Of a DNA stretch of 64,000 bases, positions 34,582 to 42,322 are shown piece by piece. This DNA is from Thermocrinis ruber (GTDB taxonomy: Bacteria; Aquificota; Aquificia; Aquificales; Aquificaceae), in NCBI RefSeq assembly GCF_000512735.1, contig NZ_CP007028.1, forward strand, positions 930,001 through 994,000, read 5' to 3'. How positions within the stretch are numbered: position 1 is the first letter of the stretch; every line of letters begins with the position of its first letter. The notes beneath the pieces are model-generated. The model did no database searches, was not told the origin of the DNA, and was given only the letters and a program-made list of their open reading frames with translations. The translations under genes and the position numbers were made by a program.

Positions 34582-34802
34582 GATTCCTTTTTCTTCTCTT
34601 GGTGGTCTTTTTGTATTCCTACGCAAAAGAGCCCTTTACCGATTTGGAGGGTGTGGTAGGATATATGGTGGTTGAAAAGAATGGAAAGGTAGAGAACTAT
34701 ATGGTGGTTGAGGAAAAGGGAGGTGGCGTTAAGACTATAAAGGTTAATAGAAATCCAAAAGAGTTTTTAAAGAAGACGGAAGATGGCACGCAAAAGAAGT
34801 GA
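34578..34802 (+). CDS. Small exported protein at the PilP position
   Basis: 74 residues with a signal peptide (MRFLFLLLVVFLYSYA) and a short domain with the repeated phrase YMVVEKNGKVENYMVVEEKG. It overlaps pilO by four bases and rimO by 20. Its position suggests a minimal PilP, but the length is less than half that of PilP and the lipobox cysteine is absent. Confidence 0.6.
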   Translation: MRFLFLLLVVFLYSYAKEPFTDLEGVVGYMVVEKNGKVENYMVVEEKGGGVKTIKVNRNPKEFLKKTEDGTQKK

Positions 34803-36072
34803 GCTAAAGATAGGAGTTATTAGCTTAGGCTGTTCTAAAAACTTGGTAGATACGGAAATTCTTCTTGGAAAGTTAAAGTCAGCGGGCGCAAAACTGGTGG
34901 ATGATCCCAAAAAGGCAAACACTATAATCATAAACACCTGTGGTTTTATAAACCCAGCCAAGGAGGAGGCAATAGACTACATACTTGAATACGCAGAAAA
35001 CAAGAAGGTCATCGTTATGGGATGTTTAGTGGAAAGGTACAAAGAAGAACTACAAAAGGAGATACCAGAGGTTCAGGCATACTTTGGAACTGAGAGCTGG
35101 GACCAAATTCTTGAGTTTTTGGGCCTAAAGAAAGTAGAAAAAGTTCAAAGGATATTAACCACTCCTAAATCTTACGCCTACCTTAAGATATCTGAGGGAT
35201 GTAACCGTCTTTGTTCCTTTTGTGCCATACCTTCCATAAGGGGCAAATACAGGTCAAAGAGCATACAGGAACTTGTAGAGGAAGCCAAGTGGATAGCAGA
35301 AAACGGAGTAAAGGAACTATGTTTGATTTCGCAGGATACCACCTATTACGGCAGAGATCTATACGGAAAGAACGCCTTGCTTAAACTCTTAGAAAAGCTG
35401 GAGGACATAGAAGGCATAGAGTGGGTCCGACTTTTATATTTTTATCCCACAGACGTGAGCGATGAGCTTATTGATTACATTAAAAACTCTTCAAAGGTCC
35501 TGCCATACTTTGATATACCACTACAACACGTCTCCAACAGAGTTCTAAAGAGCATGAGAAGAGGCTATGGTAAAGATTTTGTGGAAGGTCTCGTGGAAAG
35601 GATCTTTTCCAAAATACCCAACGCAGTCTTAAGAACAAGCTTCATAGTGGGCTATCCGGAGGAAGACACAAAGGACTTTGAGGAATTGATTGAGTTTGTT
35701 CAAAAGGGCTACTTCCATTGGGTGGGTGTGTTTAGCTATTCCCACGAGGATGGCACTTTTGCAGAGTCCTTAGGAGACCCTATACCCGATGAGGAGAAGG
35801 AGAGAAGGAGGGCACTTATTTACGAAGTTCAGAGTGAGATTATAAAGGAAAAGTACAGAGGGCTTTTGGGTAAAAGCTTTAGGATGCTAGTGGATGGCTA
35901 CGACGAGGAGATGAATATTGTGCCCGTAGGCAGGCTTTGGTTTCAAGCGCCAGAGGTGGATGGATTGTGCTATTTAGAGGCAGAGAGGCTAGTTAAAGAG
36001 GGAGAGATGGTAGATGTGGTGGTAAAGGACTTTAAAGAGCTAGACCTCCTGGTTGAAGAAAAAAGTGGGTGA
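34783..36072 (+). CDS. rimO: Ribosomal protein S12 methylthiotransferase RimO
   Basis: 429 residues with the UPF0004 domain cysteines C17, C53 and C81, the radical-SAM CxxxCxxC at C140, C144 and C147 (EGCNRLCSFC), and a C-terminal TRAM domain. Start MARKRSELKIGVISLGCSKN is characteristic of RimO rather than MiaB. It methylthiolates an aspartate of ribosomal protein S12. It overlaps the small exported gene by 20 bases and the RusA-like gene by the same amount. Confidence 0.95.
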   Translation: MARKRSELKIGVISLGCSKNLVDTEILLGKLKSAGAKLVDDPKKANTIIINTCGFINPAKEEAIDYILEYAENKKVIVMGCLVERYKEELQKEIPEVQAYFGTESWDQILEFLGLKKVEKVQRILTTPKSYAYLKISEGCNRLCSFCAIPSIRGKYRSKSIQELVEEAKWIAENGVKELCLISQDTTYYGRDLYGKNALLKLLEKLEDIEGIEWVRLLYFYPTDVSDELIDYIKNSSKVLPYFDIPLQHVSNRVLKSMRRGYGKDFVEGLVERIFSKIPNAVLRTSFIVGYPEEDTKDFEELIEFVQKGYFHWVGVFSYSHEDGTFAESLGDPIPDEEKERRRALIYEVQSEIIKEKYRGLLGKSFRMLVDGYDEEMNIVPVGRLWFQAPEVDGLCYLEAERLVKEGEMVDVVVKDFKELDLLVEEKSG

Positions 36073-36436
36073 AGAAAAGAGGATAAAGCTTGAGCTTTCC
36101 TCTTTGCCAGTTCCTAAAAGCAACAGGTATATAAGAAAAAAGGGCGGTGTAGTTTTTAAACCCCCAAGGGTTAAAAACTGGGAGATGAGGGCAGTGTGGG
36201 AGATAAAACAGCAGTATCAGGGAGAACCTTTGGAAGGCAAACTTTCAATGGAAGTGATCCTGGTTTTGCCCAATCACAGAAAGAGGGATATTGACAACAT
36301 GCTAAAGAGCCTATGGGATGTCTTAGAAAAGGCTAAGGTTATAAAAAACGACAATCAAATCTACGAAATAAGAACATTAAAGCGTATAGAAAAAGGTGTA
36401 CAAAAAACAATAATTTACATAAGCCCTATGGAGTAA
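36053..36436 (+). CDS. rusA: RusA-like Holliday junction endonuclease
   Basis: 127 residues from a TTG (a GTG at 36065 is an alternative). The catalytic acids are seen in RKRDIDNMLKSLWDVLE (D79, D81) and IKNDNQIYEI (D100), the signature of RusA. RusA resolves Holliday junctions and is usually phage-borne; here it overlaps rimO and ends three bases before the end of the convergent LysM gene, so it appears to be a settled part of the operon. Confidence 0.85.
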   Translation: MKKKVGEEKRIKLELSSLPVPKSNRYIRKKGGVVFKPPRVKNWEMRAVWEIKQQYQGEPLEGKLSMEVILVLPNHRKRDIDNMLKSLWDVLEKAKVIKNDNQIYEIRTLKRIEKGVQKTIIYISPME

Positions 36437-36437
36437 T

Positions 36438-37814
36438 TTACTGGGTGTTTCTTATATACTCAGTTGGGTCTAGTGGAACACCCTCTTTATTTCTAAGTTC
36501 AAAGTAAAGCATGCACTCCTCTCCTTCGTTCTTTCTTCCAACTAAAGCGATCTGTTGTCCACTTGACACGCTATCGCCTCTCTTTACTAAATTTTTCTCG
36601 TTGTATGCGTATATGGAGATAAAATCTCCATGATCTACTATGACCATGTTTCCGTAAGCTTTGAGGTCTCCTCCACTGTATATGACCCTTCCACTATCAA
36701 CTGCCCTTACTGGCTTTCCACAATCTGTGGTTATGGTGATACCTCTACCGTTTCTGGAAACTCTACCATCCACAGGCATAGGTAGACTATTCCTTGATAT
36801 TTTTACTTCCTGTGGCATTTCAGCTTCTGCCTTAGATGTGCTCTCTTGCTTCCTTTCTTCTAAGGGATTCTCTACTGGACGGACCGCTTGTCTTTTTTCT
36901 TCCACCTTTAAGGGCACTTTGACCACCGTTCCCTTTGTTAGCCATTTACCTTTTAGCTCTGGGTTAAGTTCTTCTAATTCCCTTTGAGAGACACCGAGCT
37001 TCTTTGCCACATGCTCAAGCTTTGCACCTCTTTGAACTACATAGGTTTTGTAGGGAACCTTTGGCTCTTTCCTTTCAGCCTTTACGGGCACCTTTACTTC
37101 TGTCCCCGCAGAAAGCCGCTTACCCTTCAGCTCTGGATTGAGCCTTTCCAATTCCTCTTTGGGAACACCCAAGCGCTCTGCCACATGCTCAAGGCGACCT
37201 CCCTTTTTGATTTTGTATACTGTGTATTTTTCTTCCCTTTTTTCCTTTTTCTGCTCTTGCTTTGGCACCTTAACTACAGTTCCTTTTGTTAGCCATTTAC
37301 CTTTCAATTCTGGGTTAAGCTCTTCCAGCTCCCTTTGAGAAACACCAAGCTTCTTTGCTATATGCTCAAGCCTTGCACCCTTTTGAACTACATAGGTTCC
37401 ATACTCTTGGGTTTCCTTTTTTTGTTTTTTGGCGGTACCCTTGGCGGGTATTTTTATTTCCTGCCCTTCTATTATCTTTTCAGACTTTAGGTTGTTAAAG
37501 CTTTTAAGCTCTTGCACATCAACACCAAATTTTTCAGCTATGCTTTGTAGTGCGTCTCCCTTTTTGACTTTGTATATGGCGTAGTCTTGCGCTTTCGCGG
37601 GTGTCTTCTGAGGTATGCATAAATTTTCACCCACTTTTAGTTTGTTTGGGTTTAGGTTTTTGTTAGCTTTTATGAGTTCTTGCACACTAACTCCGTAGTT
37701 CTTTGCGATTTTCTCTAAGCTTTCTCCACTTTTTACCTTGTGGTATTTGCACTCTTGGGAAAAAGCTGTTCCAAAAAGTAGGCTAATACTTAATATAAAA
37801 ACCTCTTTCTTCAT
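36438..37814 (-). CDS. Five-LysM protein with degenerate LytM/M23 domain
   Basis: 458 residues: signal peptide (to about 19), five LysM repeats (each ending with a KVP/KIP/CIP strand), a linker, and a C-terminal LytM domain from about 345. Repeats 3 and 5 are almost identical (KKLGVSQRELEELNPELKGK in both), which points to recent duplication. The Zn ligands of active M23 peptidases are missing: the first His is replaced in RGITITTD, the HxH motif reads YAYN, and LHFE reads LYFE. It is therefore likely a non-catalytic EnvC/NlpD-type regulator of amidases in the periplasm. Confidence 0.85.
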   Translation of the reverse strand: MKKEVFILSISLLFGTAFSQECKYHKVKSGESLEKIAKNYGVSVQELIKANKNLNPNKLKVGENLCIPQKTPAKAQDYAIYKVKKGDALQSIAEKFGVDVQELKSFNNLKSEKIIEGQEIKIPAKGTAKKQKKETQEYGTYVVQKGARLEHIAKKLGVSQRELEELNPELKGKWLTKGTVVKVPKQEQKKEKREEKYTVYKIKKGGRLEHVAERLGVPKEELERLNPELKGKRLSAGTEVKVPVKAERKEPKVPYKTYVVQRGAKLEHVAKKLGVSQRELEELNPELKGKWLTKGTVVKVPLKVEEKRQAVRPVENPLEERKQESTSKAEAEMPQEVKISRNSLPMPVDGRVSRNGRGITITTDCGKPVRAVDSGRVIYSGGDLKAYGNMVIVDHGDFISIYAYNEKNLVKRGDSVSSGQQIALVGRKNEGEECMLYFELRNKEGVPLDPTEYIRNTQ

Positions 37815-38058
37815 GGGTAGGCACCTCCTTTAAAATTTCCATCCGGTCCACCCTTGCGGACCTTGGTCCCTCCCACAGTTTCCATATGAACTGGGCCACA
37901 ACCTCCTCATCGCCCTCCACAAAAACCTCAACCCTTCCGTCCGGTAGGTTGCGCACCCAACCGCTAAGTCCGTAGCTCTCTCCCAGGTTCTTTGTCCAGC
38001 TCCTAAAGCCTACTCCCTGCACCCTGCCAGACAGAAAAATCCTGTAGGCAGACCTCAT
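37783..38058 (-). CDS. acyP: Acylphosphatase
   Basis: 91 residues with SGRVQGVGFRSW (catalytic Arg19) and GWVRNLPDGRVEV (catalytic Asn37), the family signatures. It hydrolyses acyl phosphates such as carbamoyl phosphate. It overlaps the start of the LysM gene by 32 bases. Confidence 0.95.
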   Translation of the reverse strand: MRSAYRIFLSGRVQGVGFRSWTKNLGESYGLSGWVRNLPDGRVEVFVEGDEEVVAQFIWKLWEGPRSARVDRMEILKEVPTHEERGFYIKY

Positions 38059-38062
38059 AGGT

Positions 38063-38941
38063 TTATTTTATACCACTTCCGAAAAATTCCAAACTTTCAA
38101 AAAACTCAAGAAAGGTCTTATTTACATAAACAGAGCCGTCAGAAAACAGCAGAAGATAGCCAAACTGTGGGTGTTTTTCAATAAAATCCCATCTTTTTTT
38201 ATCATCCATAGAAAAAAGGGCTGTAGATAACCCATCCGCCAAAGTGCAATCCTCATAAGCTACTGTTACTTGCAATAGCTTGCCACCTTTACCGATTATG
38301 TGTTCTCTTCTGTAATTTCCTGATGTAGAAAGGCAAAGGTCCTTTTTATTGTAGCCTTGGGCTAAGATTTTGCCATTAATAGGGTTATACACCGCCAAAA
38401 GTCTTTTGTGTCCCCATATCCTTAGGTCTCCCGCTATTGCGATAAAACCCTTGTCCGTTTTTATAAACTCATAGGCCTTCTGAATGGCAAAGCCCTTTCC
38501 TATGCCTCCCAAGTCTATAGCCATGCCTTTCTCTTCAAGGAATACCCTACTGCCTTCCACCTTGACCTTTTTGTAATTCACCAGATTCCTTGCCTCGTCT
38601 TCGGAAATTTCTCTTAACCTTTTTGCCCTTATGGTTATGGCACCTACTGTTATGTCAAAGGCTCCCTCTGTGAGCTCCGAAAGCCAAAGGGATTTTTTTA
38701 TAACCTCCAAAGTATCCGCAGACACCTCCACCGGTTCCAGACCCGCCTTCCGGTTGATCCTTGAAACCTCAGAATCTTCTATGTAATCGGAGAGTTTTTC
38801 CTCAAGTCCCTTCATAAACCTGTAGGCTTGATATGCCTTTTCGGAGGGCAGGTCTATTATGGCATAAGTGCCCATAAGGTGAAAGACCTTTTCCTGAGAG
38901 AAGGCAAACAAGGAAAGAAAAAGAAATAGCATCAAGCCCAT
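38063..38941 (-). CDS. apbE: FAD:protein FMN transferase ApbE
   Basis: 292 residues with a signal peptide (FLFLSLFAFSQ) and the ApbE motifs MGTYAIID, FDITVGA, AIDLGGIGKGFAI and ADGLSTALF. It attaches FMN to a threonine in exported flavoproteins. Its likely target is encoded two genes upstream at 39855-40403, which carries the acceptor motif. It overlaps the membrane-protein gene by 10 bases. The signal peptide places it outside the cytoplasm. Confidence 0.92.
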   Translation of the reverse strand: MGLMLFLFLSLFAFSQEKVFHLMGTYAIIDLPSEKAYQAYRFMKGLEEKLSDYIEDSEVSRINRKAGLEPVEVSADTLEVIKKSLWLSELTEGAFDITVGAITIRAKRLREISEDEARNLVNYKKVKVEGSRVFLEEKGMAIDLGGIGKGFAIQKAYEFIKTDKGFIAIAGDLRIWGHKRLLAVYNPINGKILAQGYNKKDLCLSTSGNYRREHIIGKGGKLLQVTVAYEDCTLADGLSTALFSMDDKKRWDFIEKHPQFGYLLLFSDGSVYVNKTFLEFFESLEFFGSGIK

Positions 38942-39858
38942 GGCTTACTTCTCATTAGCATAAGCAGGGCGGAGTAAAGGATAATACCCTGCAAAGCTAC
39001 AAAAGACAAAAGCTTTAGAAGGGCAAAGTCTGGATGTAAAAATCTAATCAAAAAACCCGAAAGGTTATCAAGGAATGAAAATAAAAATAGCCCAATTCCC
39101 AAAGGAACGCTAAAGCTTGAACCCGCAAAAATCAAAAAATGCCCAACTGCCACAGAAAAGACCGCCATTGAAATAAGGTGAGGATAAAAGACCTTAAACA
39201 TACCCCCAAAGGTTTTAGGCTTTAGGAACTTCTCTGGATTTCCAAGATAATACTCCTTTATAGAACCTAAGGAAAAGCCCATCTTTGAATAGAAAGCCAA
39301 TATGTTTGTGAAAAAGAAGCCCATTAAAAGCAAGGAAAAAAAGAACATTAACAGTTTAAGTAGGTTTATGTCTGTATATTTGTCCTCCCTTGAAGTTAAT
39401 AAGGCTAAGAGGGTGTAAAGAATTACAAACAGGTTTATGAGCTGAAAGCCTATAAAGGAAAAAAGTTTTAAATAAACAAAGGTAGGTGAAAGGTATAGGA
39501 TCAGGAAGTCTGAGTATAAATAAGATGCACAGGAAAGGAAACTCAGGAGTATGGCAAAAGCCTTTACAGAGGAAGAAAGAGAGGTCAAAATAAATAGGGC
39601 AAAGATGGTAAGTAAATAGAAAGCGTTTAAGAAGGTCTGAATGTGCAGATCTTCTGAGAGCTGGGCTAAAGATATTCTTTCTGGAAATTCTGGGTCTTGG
39701 AAAAAGTATTTGTAGAGTGTTTCATAAGAAAAACCGTATTTGCTGTAGAAGTATAACCAAGAGCTAAGCCAAAAGATCAGGCTGAGAAAGAGAAAGAAGA
39801 TAACCATGTAATAAAGAGGCTTGTTGTCCTTCAGTCTGGCGGATATAAAAAATCTCAT
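38932..39858 (-). CDS. Internally duplicated integral membrane protein in the flavinylation cluster
   Basis: 308 residues with about eight transmembrane helices. The two halves repeat: FYSKYGFSYETLYKYF with SPTFVYLKLFSFIGFQLINL in the first matches FYSKMGFSLGSIKEYY with HPDFALLKLLSFVALQGIIL in the second. A histidine occurs at the same place in each half (DLHIQTF and YPHLISM). I do not recognise the family. Sandwiched between apbE and an FMN-binding gene with short overlaps, it is a reasonable candidate for the membrane electron donor or carrier of that module; haem binding by the paired histidines is speculation. Confidence 0.7.
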   Translation of the reverse strand: MRFFISARLKDNKPLYYMVIFFLFLSLIFWLSSWLYFYSKYGFSYETLYKYFFQDPEFPERISLAQLSEDLHIQTFLNAFYLLTIFALFILTSLSSSVKAFAILLSFLSCASYLYSDFLILYLSPTFVYLKLFSFIGFQLINLFVILYTLLALLTSREDKYTDINLLKLLMFFFSLLLMGFFFTNILAFYSKMGFSLGSIKEYYLGNPEKFLKPKTFGGMFKVFYPHLISMAVFSVAVGHFLIFAGSSFSVPLGIGLFLFSFLDNLSGFLIRFLHPDFALLKLLSFVALQGIILYSALLMLMRSKPWA

Positions 39859-40403
39859 CTCTTACCCCCAAAGAGAACCTGCCAGATGGCTAAAACCTTG
39901 CGGGCGTTGTCGGTTATAGCCCTTGCGGTTATGGTGGCACCGGTTATGTTCGGAATGTCCCTTCTGTGCCTTAGTGTGCCCGGAGCCAACTCTTTGCCTT
40001 TGAAAACTTTGAGCCAGTCTTCGTCGGGCATATATTCCAACGGTTCCTGAAAGGCAAGAACCTCCACCACATCCAACTTTCCCTCTGGAGTTATAGTGTA
40101 TAGAACCACCTCTGGCTTTGTCCTTACCACATGGGTATCCACATAAGCGTAGGCTATGACTTCTCCCCCTCTCTTTACCAAATACCAAGATACGAGCCTT
40201 GTGTCAAGCTTGACGCCCGATAGCTTTTGAACTTCCTCCTGCTGTTCTTTTGAGAGGACAATATTTTTGACCTCTATCTGCGCGTTTGGGTATATCTCCG
40301 CCAAGGCTTTTCCTGGAGTTTTGAACTGCTTTGCTTGTGTAAAAAAGGGGAGGAGGAGAAGCACGAGCAAGAGCCTGCAGAAGTTTTTAGCCATTTTCTC
40401 CAT
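39855..40403 (-). CDS. Exported FMN-binding domain protein
   Basis: 182 residues: a signal peptide (LLLVLLLLPFFTQAKQ) and one FMN-binding domain. The flavinylation motif TGATIT lies at 154-159, with T159 the expected FMN attachment site. It would be a periplasmic one-electron carrier after modification by ApbE, which is encoded in the same operon. It overlaps the membrane-protein gene by four bases and follows the porin gene by 11. The physiological acceptor is not shown. Confidence 0.88.
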   Translation of the reverse strand: MEKMAKNFCRLLLVLLLLPFFTQAKQFKTPGKALAEIYPNAQIEVKNIVLSKEQQEEVQKLSGVKLDTRLVSWYLVKRGGEVIAYAYVDTHVVRTKPEVVLYTITPEGKLDVVEVLAFQEPLEYMPDEDWLKVFKGKELAPGTLRHRRDIPNITGATITARAITDNARKVLAIWQVLFGGKR

Positions 40404-40414
40404 CCTCGTAAAAT

Positions 40415-41809
40415 TTAAAACATGAAGCCAAGGGTCAACCTGTATTCGTTTTCATCCTTCTTATTCGGGCTGTAGTCCAGCCTTGCGTAATCGGCTTTTA
40501 TAGCCACCAAGGGGTGGGGCTTGTAGGATAGACCCACATTATACACCTTTAGCTTATGTCCATCTGGCTTATTGGAACCTTGGGGAACCTTTGCGTGGGC
40601 GTCAAAGTCCTCATAAATGCCAAAGACATAAAGCTCTTGCCTGTCTATCTTGAATAGCCTGAATATGTCGTACGCTACCTGCACATAATAGCCCCTTTGC
40701 TCGGAGGGGATGGGTTTATTGGTTCTATCTGCACTCGATTGATGAAGGTCATTGGTTATCTTCCTTGCGTTACTTACATTCACAAGGGCACCCACAAACC
40801 TAACATCCCAACCCCCATACTGCCACCAAAGGTGAGGAGAGATCATGGTCATGCTTCCAAGCTTTGTGCCCCTTCTCAGTCTTGATGGATATATGAGGTA
40901 GCTATCGTTACCACCCTTAGACATTATATCCCCCGTCCAGAAAGAAAAGCCAACCTTTAGGTTGTACGGAAGTGTGTAATCAACCCTTCCGGTAAAGCCT
41001 ATCCTATCCGCCACAGCCCTGGCACCCCTCTGTCTGACTGTTTTTAGTGGTTCCAATTCATTATAATCACCACCGCCCTTTAACATCAAACCGTTGGTGA
41101 TGTAAAACCTGTAGTCAAGGTTTTTGATGGTGCCATAAACACCAAATCCCATCTCTTCCCAAGTGGAGAGCAGTATGCGACGCTCAAGAAAGGGTCTTTC
41201 TGCACTTGGGAAGGTGGGTGGCTCATGCACCTCGTTTACGATGCCCACGGGCATGAGCAAAAGACCACCTCTCACCCCAAACTCTGGTCTGAAGTTGTAG
41301 TCCAAAAAGGCAAGCTCTGCCTTAAAGTAGCCCCCACCGGTGCCATGAGAGCCAGAGGTAGAAGCATGCTCAAGCTCAAGTTCCGAGTTGAACTTTAACT
41401 TCTCATCAAAGGCATAGCCAAGGTAGAGAATGATCCTTTGGACGTTTGCTATGCTCTTTGCACCCCCTCTTGCATCTACGCTGTTATTCCTAAAAGTTAG
41501 CTCTCCGTATCCACCTATGGAAACACCCCGAGGGTTAAACATAGCCTTTGAGGCGGCGGGTCCCAAGCCGGAGTAGGTCTTTAGCTCAAGCTGTGGGATG
41601 GCAATCTCAAGCCTGAGCTTTCTTAGCTCTTCCTTTAGCACCTCCGTTTCCTGCTTTGTCTCCTCTACCTTCTTTTGCTCCTCCTTTAGCCTCTGAATTT
41701 CCTGCTGGAGCGTTCTTATCTGTTCCTCCAACTGTCTGACGCGCTCCTCGGTGCTCTGGGCAAAGACTAACGAAGAAAACACTGCAGAGAGAAGCAAAAC
41801 CTTTCTCAT
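40415..41809 (-). CDS. Outer-membrane porin with N-terminal coiled coil
   Basis: I set the start at the ATG for MRKVLLLSAVFSSLVFAQ because GGAGGTGTAG stands just before it; 464 residues. A signal peptide is followed by a heptad-rich coiled coil (about 20-70) and then a barrel of alternating aromatic strands ending YRLTLGFMF, with the terminal Phe typical of outer-membrane proteins. The family resembles phosphate/carboxylate porins of thermophiles, but the substrate is unknown. It heads the flavin cluster and has a consensus promoter. Confidence 0.85.
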   Translation of the reverse strand: MRKVLLLSAVFSSLVFAQSTEERVRQLEEQIRTLQQEIQRLKEEQKKVEETKQETEVLKEELRKLRLEIAIPQLELKTYSGLGPAASKAMFNPRGVSIGGYGELTFRNNSVDARGGAKSIANVQRIILYLGYAFDEKLKFNSELELEHASTSGSHGTGGGYFKAELAFLDYNFRPEFGVRGGLLLMPVGIVNEVHEPPTFPSAERPFLERRILLSTWEEMGFGVYGTIKNLDYRFYITNGLMLKGGGDYNELEPLKTVRQRGARAVADRIGFTGRVDYTLPYNLKVGFSFWTGDIMSKGGNDSYLIYPSRLRRGTKLGSMTMISPHLWWQYGGWDVRFVGALVNVSNARKITNDLHQSSADRTNKPIPSEQRGYYVQVAYDIFRLFKIDRQELYVFGIYEDFDAHAKVPQGSNKPDGHKLKVYNVGLSYKPHPLVAIKADYARLDYSPNKKDENEYRLTLGFMF

Positions 41810-41844
41810 GCTACACCTCCTACTGAGATTTAATTTCATTATCC

Positions 41845-41873
41845 ATTTTAGCAAAATTGAAATGCAGTGTCAA
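41845..41873 (-). promoter_or_regulatory. Consensus promoter of the porin/FMN operon
   Basis: On the minus strand TTGACA (41873-41868), 17 bases, TAAAAT (41850-41845), 35 bases before the ATG. Confidence 0.8.
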
Positions 41874-41998
41874 TATGATTAATGTCATTAGATCAGACTG
41901 TGGCTTTTCAGTTCTTAGCTCACTCCCAAGCCAAAAACTTAGGAGCTAACCTCCTGATGTGGGTTGAAATTCTGGGTTTTTCATATTAGAATATTCTT

Positions 41999-42322
41999 AT
42001 GTTTCAAGTACCAGAATTAACACCGGAAGAGGCAAAGAGGCTTTTGGAGGAAGGAAAGGACAATGTGATTTTGCTTGATGTTAGAACTCCGCCCGAGCAT
42101 GTGCAGGTGAGGATACCCAACTCTCTGCTCATACCCCTCGATGAGCTCAGATATGCCTACGCCAATCTACCAAAGGATAAAAAGATCATAGTCTACTGCA
42201 GAAGTGGAGAGAGGAGTGCCTTTGCCACATACCTGCTTAGACACTTTGGCTACGAAGCCTACAATCTGGCGGGTGGCATTCTAACTTGGCCCTACGAAAA
42301 GGAATCGGGTATGCCCAGATAG
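41999..42322 (+). CDS. Rhodanese-like sulfurtransferase
   Basis: 107 residues, a single rhodanese domain with catalytic Cys67 in VYCRSGERS and [10 protein letters not shown]. It carries no signal peptide, so it is cytosolic. It ends 31 bases inside the 3' end of the DUF255 gene. Upstream, TAGAAT lies only about eight bases before the ATG with no ribosome-binding site, suggesting a leaderless message; a 7-bp inverted repeat (TTAGCTC/GAGCTAA) lies in the upstream gap. Confidence 0.88.
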   Translation: MFQVPELTPEEAKRLLEEGKDNVILLDVRTPPEHVQVRIPNSLLIPLDELRYAYANLPKDKKIIVYCRSGERSAFATYLLRHFGYEAYNLAGGILTWPYEKESGMPR

